A stretch of DNA of 64,000 bases from Mermis nigrescens (Eukaryota; Nematoda; Enoplea; Mermithida; Mermithidae). The DNA lies in the NCBI GenBank assembly GCA_036768485.1, contig JAVLUZ010000191.1, positions 900,252 to 964,251 of the forward strand, written 5' to 3'. The notes under the pieces were generated by a model, which made no database searches, had not been told where the DNA came from, and saw only the letters and a list, made by a program, of their open reading frames with translations. The position numbers and the translations under genes are program-made. The stretch's first letter is position 1; each line of letters begins with the position of its first letter. Of the stretch, positions 41,455 to 47,012 are shown in pieces.

Positions 41455-41653
41455 TGTGACTCACCCCCAGGCGACCATGCAGTGCATACGTTGTCATAGC
41501 TCTGATCTATTTGGATTCAACATATAGGTACATTTCTTGTTTCTCATAAGTACAAAATTGAAAATTATGCATGTTTTATTAAAAATGTTGTCTTGTTTAT
41601 TTCAGGCTGGAGCAACGAACAGATCTAGAATGGCGAGCCATCAAGAGACATAG
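4924..41653 (+). CDS. Mhc: Muscle-type myosin II heavy chain, 22 exons, 5' part missing
   Basis: This gene encodes the heavy chain of thick-filament myosin, the ATP-driven actin motor of muscle. The window holds the end of the motor head, the light-chain-binding neck, the entire coiled-coil rod and the stop. The exons join in phase with no gap to 3,718 nt (about 1,238 residues). I compared the joined translation with my knowledge of striated myosin rods. It is colinear almost residue for residue, which fixed the ambiguous splice sites. Landmarks are [90 protein letters not shown] and [11 protein letters not shown]. The neck sequence (QRNIRSW, LRNW) is of muscle rather than non-muscle type. 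No duplicated alternative exons were seen in this part, unlike insect Mhc. Most of the motor head must lie upstream of the window. Introns 1 and 9 use GC donors. Confidence 0.96.
5493..5629 (+). CDS. Mhc: Myosin exon: end of motor head and first IQ region
   Basis: The translation begins [20 protein letters not shown] and then [26 protein letters not shown]. The first part is the invariant post-SH1 stretch leading into the lever arm. The second is the first IQ motif, which binds the essential light chain. That motif lacks the usual Arg-Gly and final Arg. The acceptor is TTTTTTAG and the donor AA|GTAACA, leaving phase 2. Confidence 0.95.
5630..6991. repeat. Myosin intron 2 with a decayed MITE (about 6528-6692)
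   Basis: The intron is AT-rich. 6528-6692 has CTATACATGGGCAGC at one end and GACGCCCATGTGTGG at the other, with the short family-3 interior, but no matching target duplication. The rest shows nothing recognisable. Confidence 0.5.
6992..7139 (+). CDS. Mhc: Myosin exon: second IQ motif and head-rod junction
   Basis: The exon encodes [31 protein letters not shown] and the first residues of the rod (S2). LQRNIRSW and LRNW.W are the regulatory-light-chain-binding IQ motif of muscle myosins, and KVKPML marks the proline that ends the lever arm. The acceptor is TTTTTAG and the donor AAG|GTCAGA, phase 0. The join to the previous exon is one residue shorter than in vertebrate cardiac myosin. Confidence 0.95.
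7140..8749. other. Myosin intron 3, nothing recognised
   Basis: 1.6 kb of AT-rich sequence. Open frames are short and resemble no known family. An isolated CATACATGGACATAGG near 8482 may be the remnant of a MITE end. Confidence 0.5.
8750..8938 (+). CDS. Mhc: Myosin exon: start of S2 coiled coil
   Basis: 63 codons of heptad-repeat coiled coil, from [19 protein letters not shown] to TQMEGQIN. The segment from KPML to EGQI has exactly the length found in vertebrate striated rods. Acceptor TTTTTAG, donor AAC|GTAAAT, phase 0. Confidence 0.94.
9660..9902 (+). CDS. Mhc: Myosin exon: S2 coiled coil (ELNDKIAEQ...NKEKKHAEE)
   Basis: 81 codons ending [12 protein letters not shown], a well-conserved rod landmark. 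An AG at 9631-9632 would also give an open frame but would insert nine extra residues into a rod of fixed length. The AG at 9658-9659 restores exact colinearity and was chosen. That acceptor (AAATAATAAG) has no pyrimidine tract. Donor GAG|GTATAA, phase 0. Confidence 0.9.
10084..10862. mobile_element. Tc1/mariner-type TIR element, non-autonomous
   Basis: The left end CAGAGTAGCCCATAGAATAG-GGTACT is answered at the right by AGTACCCTTTTTCGGGCCACCCTTTATAT in inverted orientation. The interior resembles the element at 20033-20896 (for example the TGTAAACTT..TGAATGACAACGATAACTC stretch). No transposase frame is present. Confidence 0.6.
10863..12264. repeat. Rest of myosin intron 5 with a decayed repeat
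   Basis: 11500-11870 shares pieces (TTTTGCCTTATTTT, GACCAAAAGTGT / GGTCAATTTCAAGCATTT) with 37395-37680 and 40925-41140 in the opposite orientation. This suggests a further dispersed family of about 300 bp. Nothing else was recognised. Confidence 0.4.
12265..12506 (+). CDS. Mhc: Myosin exon: S2 rod ([13 protein letters not shown])
   Basis: Encodes [20 protein letters not shown] and then [19 protein letters not shown] through GNVKK. These are among the most conserved rod residues and match muscle myosins without gaps. Acceptor CCTTTTAG, donor AA|GTGACT, phase 2. The exon sits 12-13 kb from the nearest motor exon because repeats fill the introns. Confidence 0.96.
12609..12888 (-). mobile_element. 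hAT-type MITE, family 1, perfect 8-bp TSD
   Basis: Runs in reverse from CATACGTGGGCGTGGG to GGTGCTGCCCACCTATG. The octamer TAACTGAC at 12601-12608 is repeated exactly at 12889-12896. It sits 100 nt inside intron 6. Confidence 0.92.
13596..13743 (+). CDS. Mhc: Myosin exon: rod ([16 protein letters not shown])
   Basis: Encodes [20 protein letters not shown] through [15 protein letters not shown]. One leading G completes the Lys codon of the previous exon. Acceptor ATGCAG, donor AAA|GTAAAT, phase 0. Confidence 0.96.
13744..14954. other. Myosin intron 7, nothing recognised
   Basis: AT-rich sequence without long open frames, recognisable repeat ends or RNA genes. The open frame running into the next exon from about 14928 is intron translation. 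Confidence 0.5.
14955..15208 (+). CDS. Mhc: Myosin exon: rod with [10 protein letters not shown] / [10 protein letters not shown] signature
   Basis: Encodes [25 protein letters not shown]...[15 protein letters not shown] and [25 protein letters not shown]. This is the most recognisable stretch of any muscle myosin rod. The open frame upstream of the AG at 14953-14954 is intron. Donor AA|GTGGGT, phase 2. Confidence 0.97.
15421..15654 (+). mobile_element. hAT-type MITE, family 1
   Basis: Ends CGTAGGTGGGCAGCACC and CTCACGCTCAGATATG. Flanking octamers GCTTTCAT / GCTGTCAT agree at 7 of 8 positions. Confidence 0.88.
16579..17668. mobile_element. TIR element with reiterated CACTTTAAGG / CCGGACA ends
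   Basis: Ends GGCCGGTGTCACACTTTAAA and GTGCGACACCGGCC are inverted copies. Each end carries several alternating copies of CCGGACACTTTAAGG and its complement over about 80-100 bp. The interior has only short frames and a nested hAT-type element (17195-17375). The design resembles the element at 61-2367 but with a different motif. Confidence 0.72.
17195..17375. mobile_element. hAT-type MITE, family 4 (CAGTGGCG ends), perfect TSD
   Basis: 181 bp with ends CAGTGGCGTATCCAGG and CTGAATCCGCCCCTG. The octamer TTTATGAC flanks both sides exactly (17187-17194 and 17376-17383). A second copy lies at 33314-33541 in the other orientation. Confidence 0.93.
18769..19093 (+). CDS. Mhc: Myosin exon: long rod exon ([15 protein letters not shown]...ADDESK)
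   Basis: 108 codons, starting with one G that completes a Lys codon, with higher GC than its surroundings. From EKEKNAL to ADDESK the length equals that of vertebrate rods exactly (100 residues after NAL). The chosen end is AAG|GCGGGC, a GC donor. The only nearby GT (19100) would add Ala-Gly and break colinearity with the next exon ([11 protein letters not shown]). Confidence 0.9.
19225..19480 (+). repeat. Decayed family-3 MITE in intron 9
   Basis: Contains TTGGGCAGCAGCC, TTCTGGGGGTCCGATGGGGC and GTGGCCCATGCTTGGG, matching the family-3 pattern. Ends are eroded and no target duplication is visible. Confidence 0.5.
19808..20004 (+). CDS. Mhc: Myosin exon: rod ([19 protein letters not shown])
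   Basis: Encodes [20 protein letters not shown] and then [34 protein letters not shown]. The SKAN..QWR.KYE motif is diagnostic for the sarcomeric rod. Acceptor AATTTAG, donor AA|GTAAAT, phase 2. A Tc1/mariner-type TIR element begins 28 nt beyond the donor. Confidence 0.96.
20033..20896. mobile_element. Tc1/mariner-type TIR element in intron 10
   Basis: Left end CAGGTTACCCGAAAAGGGGT, right end complementary (GGTAACCTTTTTGGCCACCCTG). TA dinucleotides flank both sides. A decayed family-3 MITE (about 20070-20205) lies inside the left part. No transposase frame is present. The left end is 28 nt from the exon 10 donor. Confidence 0.72.
20897..21656. other. Rest of myosin intron 10, nothing recognised
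   Basis: AT-rich intron sequence without recognisable repeat ends or coding potential. Confidence 0.5.
21657..21753 (+). CDS. Mhc: Myosin exon: short rod exon ([20 protein letters not shown])
   Basis: 32 codons plus one leading base. Encodes [32 protein letters not shown], colinear with the vertebrate KLAQRLQEAEEAVEAVN segment. Acceptor TTTTACAG, donor CAG|GTAAAG, phase 0. Confidence 0.94.
21809..22785. mobile_element. TIR element, ~180-bp inverted ends (ACTAGCA)
   Basis: Left ACTAGCAGAGAAAAATGCTC, then ATGGAACAAC, AATCTGTTAAAAATCAGG and CGAAGTATATTCTCCGACCT, reappears inverted at the right end (22590-22785). The interior piece 22450-22620 (AGTAAGCC.AGG.TTACGA.AATTAT, TGTCAGC.TATTG) has a second copy at 60546-60640. 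No clear target duplication. Confidence 0.7.
22848..23120 (-). mobile_element. hAT-type MITE, family 1
   Basis: Runs in reverse from CACACCTGAGCGTGG to TTGCTGCCCACGTATG. Flanking octamers GTATCATG / GTAGCATG agree at 7 of 8 positions. Confidence 0.88.
23220..24900 (+). repeat. GTGTAAAG-rich repeat block (copy 1)
   Basis: Irregular units of about 120-150 bp each carry a TTTACAC / GTGTAAAG pair followed by CAGATTCGTTATCCT-like sequence (near 23250, 23370, 23530, 23655, 23780). 23611-24860 recurs in inverted orientation at 62690-64000, for example GCAAGGCTCTAGAACTAAAG here against its complement at the very end of the window. Open frames in both blocks look alike only because the DNA does. Confidence 0.7.
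25031..25656. mobile_element. Tc1/mariner-like TIR element
   Basis: Ends CAGGGTGAGTAAAAAACAAA-TCGC and GGCGATTCTTTTTTTTACCC-ACCCTG are inverted copies. TA flanks the left side and a degenerate CA the right. The 626-bp interior has no credible coding frame. Confidence 0.7.
25657..26471. repeat. End of intron 11, AAAT-type simple repeat before exon 12
   Basis: 26375-26468 is a run of AAAT/AAGT units up to the acceptor. The sequence before it is unremarkable AT-rich intron. Confidence 0.6.
26472..26687 (+). CDS. Mhc: Myosin exon: rod ([15 protein letters not shown]...AEQAQEQ)
   Basis: 72 codons encoding [20 protein letters not shown] and then [29 protein letters not shown]. It matches DVER.N...LDKKQR.FDK and WK.K in other rods. 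The acceptor GAACATAG follows about 90 nt of AAAT-type repeat with no pyrimidine tract. Donor CAG|GTATAC, phase 0. Confidence 0.95.
26688..27676. other. Myosin intron 12, nothing recognised
   Basis: Nearly 1 kb of AT-rich intron without recognisable features. Confidence 0.5.
27677..27817 (+). CDS. Mhc: Myosin exon: rod ([21 protein letters not shown])
   Basis: 47 codons encoding [35 protein letters not shown] and EKEELQ. GEGGKS.HEL and [11 protein letters not shown] are invertebrate muscle myosin signatures. Acceptor TTTGCGCAG, donor CAA|GTATGC, phase 0. Confidence 0.96.
27818..28507. other. Myosin intron 13, nothing recognised
   Basis: AT-rich intron with no repeat ends or coding potential seen. 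Confidence 0.5.
28508..28644 (+). CDS. Mhc: Myosin exon: LMM rod ([16 protein letters not shown]...[10 protein letters not shown])
   Basis: Encodes [20 protein letters not shown] and [20 protein letters not shown], a hallmark of the light meromyosin rod. Acceptor TATTAAG, donor AG|GTACGT, phase 2 (Arg codon split with the next exon). Confidence 0.96.
29193..29606 (+). mobile_element. hAT-type MITE, family 2, perfect 8-bp TSD
   Basis: Ends CATACATGCACAGCATGG and CCAAGATCATGTATG; octamer GCCTAGAC at 29185-29192 and 29607-29614. The centre carries the hairpin GGCGCGAAGCGCC (about 29395). This is the reference copy of the family. Confidence 0.92.
30299..30570 (+). mobile_element. hAT-type MITE, family 1, duplicated right end
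   Basis: Starts CATAGGTGGGCAGCACC. The right end motif (CCA.CGTGTGGG) occurs twice, at about 30534-30545 and 30558-30570. Octamers GGAGCCAC / GGATTCAC agree at 6 of 8 positions when the second end is used. Confidence 0.75.
31334..31607 (-). mobile_element. hAT-type MITE, family 1, no TSD seen
   Basis: Reverse copy from CACACGTGAGCGTTGG to CTTCCCACGTATG with the usual core (GAGAAACGTCGACAAATGG). Flanking octamers do not match, so the ends may be rearranged. Confidence 0.7.
31858..32060 (+). CDS. Mhc: Myosin exon: LMM rod ([20 protein letters not shown])
   Basis: Encodes [20 protein letters not shown] and [20 protein letters not shown] through EQIHELQG. These match the NH.R..ESMQ..L.AE..GR..A and INELE.ALD.AN signatures. 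Acceptor TTTTGCAG. The donor taken is CAG G|GTGTGT, phase 1, because the next exon begins with GC to complete Gly. Confidence 0.95.
32190..32651 (-). repeat. Decayed family-2 MITE in intron 15
   Basis: Contains GGCGCTCCGCGTC, the TTTTTATGCTCTAGAAACG stretch and CCCAGAATTTCCATGCTGCTCATG at the right, as in family 2. The left end is eroded. Confidence 0.6.
32685..32935 (+). CDS. Mhc: Myosin exon: LMM rod ([21 protein letters not shown])
   Basis: Encodes (G)[40 protein letters not shown] and [20 protein letters not shown]. The assembly-relevant LMM stretch is intact. Acceptor CACTTTGAG, donor AAG|GTTCGA, phase 0. Confidence 0.95.
33314..33541. mobile_element. hAT-type MITE, family 4, perfect TSD
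   Basis: Ends CAGGGGCGGATTTAGAGG and CTGGATCCGCCACTG, octamer CTTCGGAC on both sides (33306-33313 and 33542-33549). The interior is the reverse complement of the copy at 17195-17375. The GATACCGCCC segment is duplicated near the right end. Confidence 0.93.
33750..34181 (-). mobile_element. Family-2 MITE in intron 16
   Basis: Starts CATACATTATCTGGGG and ends CCATGCTGTGCATGTACATATG, with GGCACTTCGCGCC in the centre and the ATGCTCTAGAAAGATGGAGC stretch. The exact ends and target duplication are uncertain. Confidence 0.7.
34331..34489 (+). CDS. Mhc: Myosin exon: LMM rod ([19 protein letters not shown])
   Basis: 53 codons, including [20 protein letters not shown] and [11 protein letters not shown], equivalent to A...A.ELR.EQ..S...E..R..LE..VK. 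Acceptor CTTCCGCAG, donor AAA|GTGAGA, phase 0. Confidence 0.96.
34490..35680. other. Myosin intron 17, nothing recognised
   Basis: 1.2 kb of AT-rich intron; no repeat ends, RNA gene or coding signal seen. Confidence 0.5.
35681..35761 (+). CDS. Mhc: Myosin exon: LMM rod ([19 protein letters not shown])
   Basis: 27 codons. [20 protein letters not shown] is the conserved L.LKGGKK..QKLE site of all muscle rods. Acceptor AAATTTAG, donor CGG|GTACGT, phase 0. Confidence 0.96.
36200..36476 (-). mobile_element. hAT-type MITE, family 1
   Basis: Reverse copy from CACACGTGGGCGTGGGG to GCGCTGCCCACCTATG. Flanking octamers CCTACAAC / CCCACAAC agree at 7 of 8 positions. Confidence 0.9.
36791..36895 (+). 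CDS. Mhc: Myosin exon: LMM rod ([20 protein letters not shown])
   Basis: 35 codons ending [13 protein letters not shown], the conserved V.ELE.EL..E.....E..K..RK..RR.KEL.FQ segment. Acceptor TTTTTTAG, donor CAA|GTAAAT, phase 0. Confidence 0.96.
36896..38414. repeat. Myosin intron 19 with a decayed dispersed repeat
   Basis: 37395-37680 shares GGGAAAAATAAGGCAAAATG, a CTTTAAATTGACCAAAAACTG-like stretch and GGGCTATGCTGTGCACCTCTGG with other intronic copies. The remainder is plain AT-rich sequence. Confidence 0.45.
38415..38510 (+). CDS. Mhc: Myosin exon: LMM rod ([21 protein letters not shown])
   Basis: 32 codons. [19 protein letters not shown] and [10 protein letters not shown] match the EEDRKN..RLQ.LVDKLQ.K.K.YKRQ.EEAEE region near the rod end. 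Acceptor TTTTTACTCAG, donor GCG|GTGAGA, phase 0. Confidence 0.97.
39401..39627 (+). repeat. CA/TG microsatellite
   Basis: About 227 bp of mostly (CA)n with scattered interruptions (AAA, CTA, ATA). It abuts a short family-3 MITE remnant (39625-39736, ACACATGGGCGTGGAAG to TTCCTATGTATG), as if the repeat expanded from the MITE end. It gives artefactual Thr/His and Cys/Val frames. Confidence 0.97.
40009..40152 (+). CDS. Mhc: Myosin exon: rod end and start of tailpiece
   Basis: Encodes [40 protein letters not shown], the last coiled-coil segment, and then non-helical GPSMPAGG. The donor is GGA|GTAAAT, phase 0. If this intron were retained the frame would read on for 20 residues ([20 protein letters not shown]) to a stop at 40213, an alternative C-terminus. 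Confidence 0.93.
40153..41605. repeat. Last myosin intron: dispersed repeats
   Basis: 40925-41140 is a member of the GGGAAAATAAGGCAAA repeat family. Short ATGT.T.GG.CAG-type ends near 40765 and 40918 suggest MITE remnants. The TA microsatellite lies at 41369-41452. Confidence 0.5.
41369..41452. repeat. TA microsatellite, 84 bp
   Basis: Uninterrupted (TA)n, about 42 units, in the last intron of the myosin gene. Its purity suggests recent length change or an assembly estimate. Confidence 0.97.
41606..41653 (+). CDS. Mhc: Myosin last exon: non-helical tailpiece and stop
   Basis: Encodes [15 protein letters not shown] followed by TAG (41651-41653). Acceptor TTTATTTCAG. Tailpieces of this size, rich in Ser/Thr/Arg, are typical of muscle myosins and often hold phosphorylation sites. 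The sequence itself is not conserved, so the call rests on phase, the strong acceptor and the immediate stop. No canonical AATAAA was seen in the next 300 nt. Confidence 0.78.
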   Translation, partial: AGATNRSRMASHQET

Positions 41654-42486
41654 GATCGAACCACTATTTGTCGTTTTCTAGACAGTGGTCTTATTAGTTG
41701 AACTGCATTTAGCGCGAATACTTTTCTATCGTTTCTCCAAGAACATACAAATATTTTTAATTCCGGAAAGTAGTAAGAGATTTTGATATAAATTGATCTG
41801 TGATTCATCTAAAATGATGCTCAAGTTCTGAAAAAGTTTATAGCAACTTTTTGGACAACTTTTCAACAAGACAAAATGCTAATTAAAGAGTAGGGTTTTT
41901 TTAGTCGGAAATCGTAAGTTTGTAAATTTTCGAATCAGTTGAATCGAAGTGTTTTTATATCACTCTATGGCATAGAATCGTTAGTCTTTTTATCGTCAAG
42001 ACTGAATTTTTCATCGATTTATTGAAGAAATAAGCAACTTTCATAATTTAAAATGAAAAACAGTAGAGTGGAAAAATCAGCTTGTTACCAAATGTTTTTA
42101 GTTTGAAAATCTCCGAACGTAAGCTCCACGCCAAGGAAAATTTTCTTCACTGTATTTGTATGATAATCTCTAGTAAAACTTCATCAATCTTACTTTTGCG
42201 CGATAGTTTCGATTTTTTATTCACCCAATGTGTGCGTACATGGGCAGTGCGAAAGCTCTGAGGAGGGTAATTCAAACCGATGTAAAAAAGGCTAAAAAGT
42301 TAGTAGTAGGGATCAAAACACGATTTTTAGACGTTTCCCTTCAAGTTTTATTTATTAGCATAAAAATGTCGCATAAAAGCGAAAAAAATATACTAGAAAG
42401 CCATTTTGGGGTTTGGCTGGTGGTTTAAAACAAAATCTGGAGGTCCAACGTCAGTGGCGTAGATGTGGAGGATAAGAAGTCTAGTC

Positions 42487-43229
42487 CATAGGTGGGCAAC
42501 ACCGAAATTCTGGAAGTGGGTGCAAGATTTTTCAAAAATCAAAAAATGGTCCTAAAACCGGTTGTATGCATAGGTGGGCAGCACCAGAATTCTCGGGGTG
42601 CAAGATTTTTTAAAGGTCAAAAAATGGTCTCGAAAATGGTGGTATGACGAAAAACACCATTTTTCAACGTTTCTTATCGAGCACTATCCATTGGCATCAA
42701 AAAAACTGCGACAAAAAGCGAAAAATTCCCAAATTTAATTCTGGGAAATTCGGTTTCAGGGGGTGTTTTGGTTTCTGAGGGGGTGCATACCATACGTGGG
42801 CAGCAGCACCAAAGTTGTGGGGGTGCAAGATTTTTCAAAGGTCAAAAAATGGCCGTAAAAATGGTAGTATGGCGAAAAAACACGATTTTTCAACGTTTCT
42901 CATCGAGCACTATCCATTGGCATCAAAATATTGCGAAAAAAACAAAAAAATTCAAAAATTTAATTCTGGGGGGTATTTTGGTATCTGGGGTGGGTGTTTT
43001 GGTTTCTCGGGGGCTGCATACCTCTAAACCCCCCTCCCCACGCCCAGGTGTAGTGCATACCTCCAAACCCCCAAACGACGAGGTGTAGTTGTATGGCGAA
43101 AAAACACCATTTTCAACGTTTCTCATCGAGCACTATCCATTGGCATCAAAATATTGCGGAAAAAGAGCAAAAAATTTTCAAAAGCCTTCTGGAGGGTGCA
43201 TACCACTCCAACTCCCCCACCCACGTGTG
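42487..43229 (+). mobile_element. Composite array of about four hAT-type MITE units within one TSD
   Basis: Family-1 start motifs occur at 42487, about 42570 and about 42790, and core pieces (TTTCAACGTTTCTCATCGAG or equivalents) recur near 42665, 42890 and 43115. Only the outermost ends are flanked by a target duplication: GTCTAGTC at 42479-42486 and 43230-43237, a perfect match. Internal units lack their own duplications, so the block looks like a single insertion that is internally repeated. Confidence 0.85.
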
Positions 43230-43588
43230 GTCTAGTCCCCCCAAATTTCGGATGTACGAGTATTTTTTCACATGGGTCCCCTTTTAAGCGCATCTGAAAG
43301 ATCGTTCGAATAGAATTTTGCACTTTAGAAGTGAACAGCCCGAAATTATAGGGCGCTTCGCGCCTATTTGCACAACATATTTTTAATATAATTCAAATAG
43401 TTGAATTTTATAAAGTTTAAAATTTTTTCAGTGGGTATATCTAATATATCTTATGGTATATCATAATTTGCACCTATCTATTGAATTTTCGCCCTTCCCC
43501 TAATTCAGAAGGTCAGCTATGTCCCTGACCTGAATTGCACACGAAACCCTAAACCCATGAGTGAGTGTGCCTTGCACGATTAGTTGAG

Positions 43589-43837
43589 CATAGGTGGGCA
43601 ATACCTAAATTTCTAAGGGGGTGCAAGTTTTTTAAAGGTCAAAAAATGGTCTCGAAAATGGTAGTATAGCGAAAAGACACCTTTTTTCAACACTTCTAAT
43701 CGAGCACTATTTATTAGCATAAAAAAATCGCAGAAAAAACTAGACAAAAATTTCAAAAATTCAATTCTAGGGGTTATTTTGGTTTATTTTGGGGGATTCG
43801 GTCTTCTGGGTGAGTGCATACCCCACGTCCACGTGTG
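43589..43837 (+). mobile_element. hAT-type MITE, family 1
   Basis: Ends CATAGGTGGGCAATACC and CCCACGTCCACGTGTG. Octamers TAGTTGAG / TAGCTGAG agree at 7 of 8 positions. Confidence 0.9.
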
Positions 43838-43999
43838 TAGCTGAGTGTCCAGTCTAGTCGCTTTTTTAAATGGATCGGTTGCGGTTGCCATGCACTTTGT
43901 TAGAATAGGAAAGTGTTTGCGATTTGTTTTTAAATAAAATCGAAATTTCTCAGCACTTGATTATATTTTTTTGCATATACAAATTTACTGTCTGGTCAT

Positions 44000-44239
44000 C
44001 ATAGGTGGGCGGCACCAAAGTTCTGGGGAGTGCAAGATTTTTTTACAAAGGTCATAAAATTGTCTTAAAAATGGTGGTATGGCGAAAAAAACACCATTTT
44101 CAGCGTTTCTCATCGAGCACTATCCATTGGCATCAAAAAATTGCGAAAAAAATTTCAGAAATTGAATTCTGGGGATGAGTATTTTGATGTCTGAGGAGGG
44201 GGGGTGCATAACCCCAAATTTCCCTCACGCTCAGGTATG
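44000..44239 (+). mobile_element. hAT-type MITE, family 1, perfect 8-bp TSD
   Basis: Ends CATAGGTGGGCGGCACC and CTCACGCTCAGGTATG; octamer CTGGTCAT on both sides (43992-43999 and 44240-44247). Confidence 0.94.
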
Positions 44240-45329
44240 CTGGTCATGTATAGTTGATCGTCTTCAAGTAGGTACTAGGAGTAGTAGGTATATCAATTTT
44301 TGATTGTTCAAAATATACTGCAGACTCCCGAACTTTTTTTAGTCTCAAAATTTCCCGAAAATTTCCAGCAGAATGTCGATTTTTGCGTAAATGGCAAAGA
44401 TTCAACTTATGTCCCTAGCGGGTTTAAGTTGGGAATTAACTATTAGAAATATTCAGCTCGTTTTGTGGCTAGAATAGCATAAACGTTTGAAAAAACAGGA
44501 AAACAGCTGCAATTTACGATCCGGGGCAGAATATTTGTGAAAACCTGATTTACTCCAATAATCAGACTTATTTTCGTGCGCTTCTATATTCCTTTAATTC
44601 TGCATGGAGGAATTTAGGTACATAGGTACTTACCAATATTTGTTCTGTTAAGAGTCAATTTCTGTAACGTTCACCCCGGCGGTGGACAGTCAAAAAATAA
44701 CCTATCCTCATTTTAACGCATGTTGTACAGTTTTTAATTCTAAGCAACATGGTGCAAAACGTTTTGTACAAAAACCATTTTCCGCTTGGAACATCAACCT
44801 CAGAGTTTGAAAAATCGACACTTTTTGTCAAAAAGAGTAGATTTACTTTTATGACTATAATTTCTTAACAACGCAAGCTATCAGGGTCAAATTTTTTTAA
44901 ATGAAAGAGCGAAATTTTTTCTATTAGTCATTGCTTTGATAAATCCACAAGATTGACAAGTTCAAGAACTATGTAAGAATAAATATGAAAAAGTTTGACT
45001 TTGTGCACTAAAAAATTTAAAATTTCACATTTTTTACTATAACTCCTATACTGCATGCGGGTGATTCTCAAAATTTTGATATAATGTGGCATTTAGATGC
45101 GACATGTATTTGGCAAAAAAATAAAAAAAAATTAAAGGGAGCAATGAGTCTTCACGCAAGTCCATTTATTGCGAGTTACACAATTGTTCTTGCCCAAAAC
45201 TTTTCTTTTAGACGTTATATCTCGCAAGTAAAGTAAGAACAACTCTCAAAATTTTGGTTAAATAATTTACTTAGTCTATTGACATTATTGGCAAAAGAAT
45301 ATAAAAGTTGTCAAATTTCTGATTGAACA

Positions 45330-45857
45330 GTGGCCCTTAGCGTAAGTGCAAGTCAGGTAGAATGGCTGATTATCAGCACACAAAATTCTCCAGCTGAATT
45401 TGTCCACTGTATCTCTGCCTATGATAGTATAAAAGGAACATCAGTCTTATATGGATCACTAGCAAAATCTGAGTCAAATTTGGCACAGATACAGGGCATT
45501 AACTTTCTAAATAATTTCAAATTTGAGGATGGTCAAATCAAAGCCTGGAAGGCATATAGCATTGGCTCAGGAATGCTAATTCCTGAAAATTCCTGGAAAG
45601 GCAAGCATGGAAAATGTACATTCACCCCAATTTTAATTTACCACCAGGGTAGATTGCCGAGTCAGATTTCATTGTCCAATCTGTGGATACCTATACAAGA
45701 CAAGAGAAGTCAGGAACTTTCAACAAGAGCCAATTGTACTTCTGACAATGCCCATGATACAGGTGTGAATCTTTTCTTGTGCCCTGTAAGCGGATGCTTG
45801 AAGTCTTATCCAACCTTGCAAGAACTGGATGACCATCTTGATCTAGGATTCCATTAA
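45330..45857 (+). pseudogene. Coding fragment with C2H2 zinc finger inside the TTAA element
   Basis: An open frame of about 175 residues begins within the left inverted repeat without a proper start (GTG after an in-frame stop). It contains FLNNFKFEDGQIKAWKAYSI-GSGMLIP and ends with a C2H2 finger: Cys151, Cys156, His169, His175, ending DHLDLGFH then stop. From memory, the pattern (F.xxG.I..WKAY.IG.G, then CP..GC...F....L..HLD.G.H) matches an uncharacterised protein family common in invertebrate genomes and often multicopy. The N-terminal part of that family is absent. DNA binding by the finger is an inference. Confidence 0.65.
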
Positions 45858-46187
45858 TATCAACCATTTAGAAGCGGGGTGGGCCTTACGGCAGTGCAGA
45901 ATATGCAAAGCTTTTTCTGAAAAGCAGCGCCAATTCCTTATCCAGAAATTTGCTATGGTGTGCAAAATCGCCAGATATATGACCCGCAAGATGTGGCGAA
46001 AGAAATGCGAAGCTTGCCACAGTTTAGCTCATCAGAATATCTTACATGGCAACAAATAGCAAATTTTTGGTCGCGTGAAGCCAGAAAACGAGAATCAGAG
46101 GGAGCAGCGCAAAATGTGACTGATGAATGCCCAGAGGATGAATTTATGGCTGACCCAAACCTTGAATTAGAGTCTGAAGAAATTTAA
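45858..46187 (+). pseudogene. Continuation of the zinc-finger protein, frameshifted
   Basis: After the stop, GWALRQCRICKAFSEKQRQF LIQKF (from about 45876) is readable in one frame, and YDPQDVAKEMRSLPQFSSSE-YLTWQQIANFWSREARKRES in another (45960-46187, ending in an acidic tail). The same uncharacterised family has W.L......RF.EKQ..YL..KF followed by DP..VA.EMR....F....L...QI..FFSR. The order fits one ancestral protein broken by at least one stop and one frameshift. Confidence 0.6.
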
Positions 46188-47012
46188 GATGTTCTGCTGC
46201 ACAGTGACTGTTTTGATGTTTGAATTTGTTGTAACAATTTGTCCCATGATATTAAGTCCTCATAGTCCATTCCTGATCCTAACTCAACTTTTTATGAAAT
46301 AGCTTTGAATGATAGCATCGATGTCCCAGTAATCCAAAGCAAGATTATATATGTACATTTGTCACTGTTTGAGTAATCTTTCATATGAGTCCATAAGCTG
46401 AGTTCTCTACAGCCAAGCTTGCGTCCTTTGCACTTCTCAATACAAAGTAGATATTGCTTCGAAAATGTTTACTTACAGTATGGCACTTCTAAAAGCTTGA
46501 ACTTAATCAACTTGCTATCTACCTTTGCTTTAGAAAATTTTATTTTAATTCTTCTTATGCAAAGAAACTGACATTAGCACATGCTTACATTCACAACAAA
46601 TCAATCCATACCTACATGGTGAGTAGGTAAACTACAGATGTAATTGGGGCAAAGTGAAATCCCATCAGAATTAATTATCTTCAGATATACAACTGAGCAA
46701 GCTAAAAAATAAGACAACTCTTGATAGTCATGCTTCGAGAAATTGGGTGTTGTTCTCTTATTATGCGCTGAATATGGTGAGGTGCAGTAAAATTGTGTTA
46801 ATTTCCTATAAAGAATAATCCCCTAAAAAACATAGAAAGGTTTTTGAGTGTATCCATTCATGTGTCATAGTAGTATTTACTTAATGATCCGTAACTCAAG
46901 AAGTGGTTAGCAATATTTTTTATTTTTTACTAATGGCACAAAAGGGCTTAAAATTTAAATAATGTGCCATGTATAATGCAGGAGTTATAATTGGAAAAAG
47001 AAGAATTTTGTG
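46188..47012. other. Unique right half of the TTAA element, no gene seen
   Basis: 0.8 kb between the coding fragment and the right inverted repeat. No long frame on either strand and no recognised motif. Confidence 0.5.

Noticed and set aside
42768..43126. Frames of 60-110 residues with similar sequences at several loci (also 48069-48347, 51133-51507, 24221-24430)
   Set aside because: The similarity comes from MITE copies; frames are short, on both strands and often broken.
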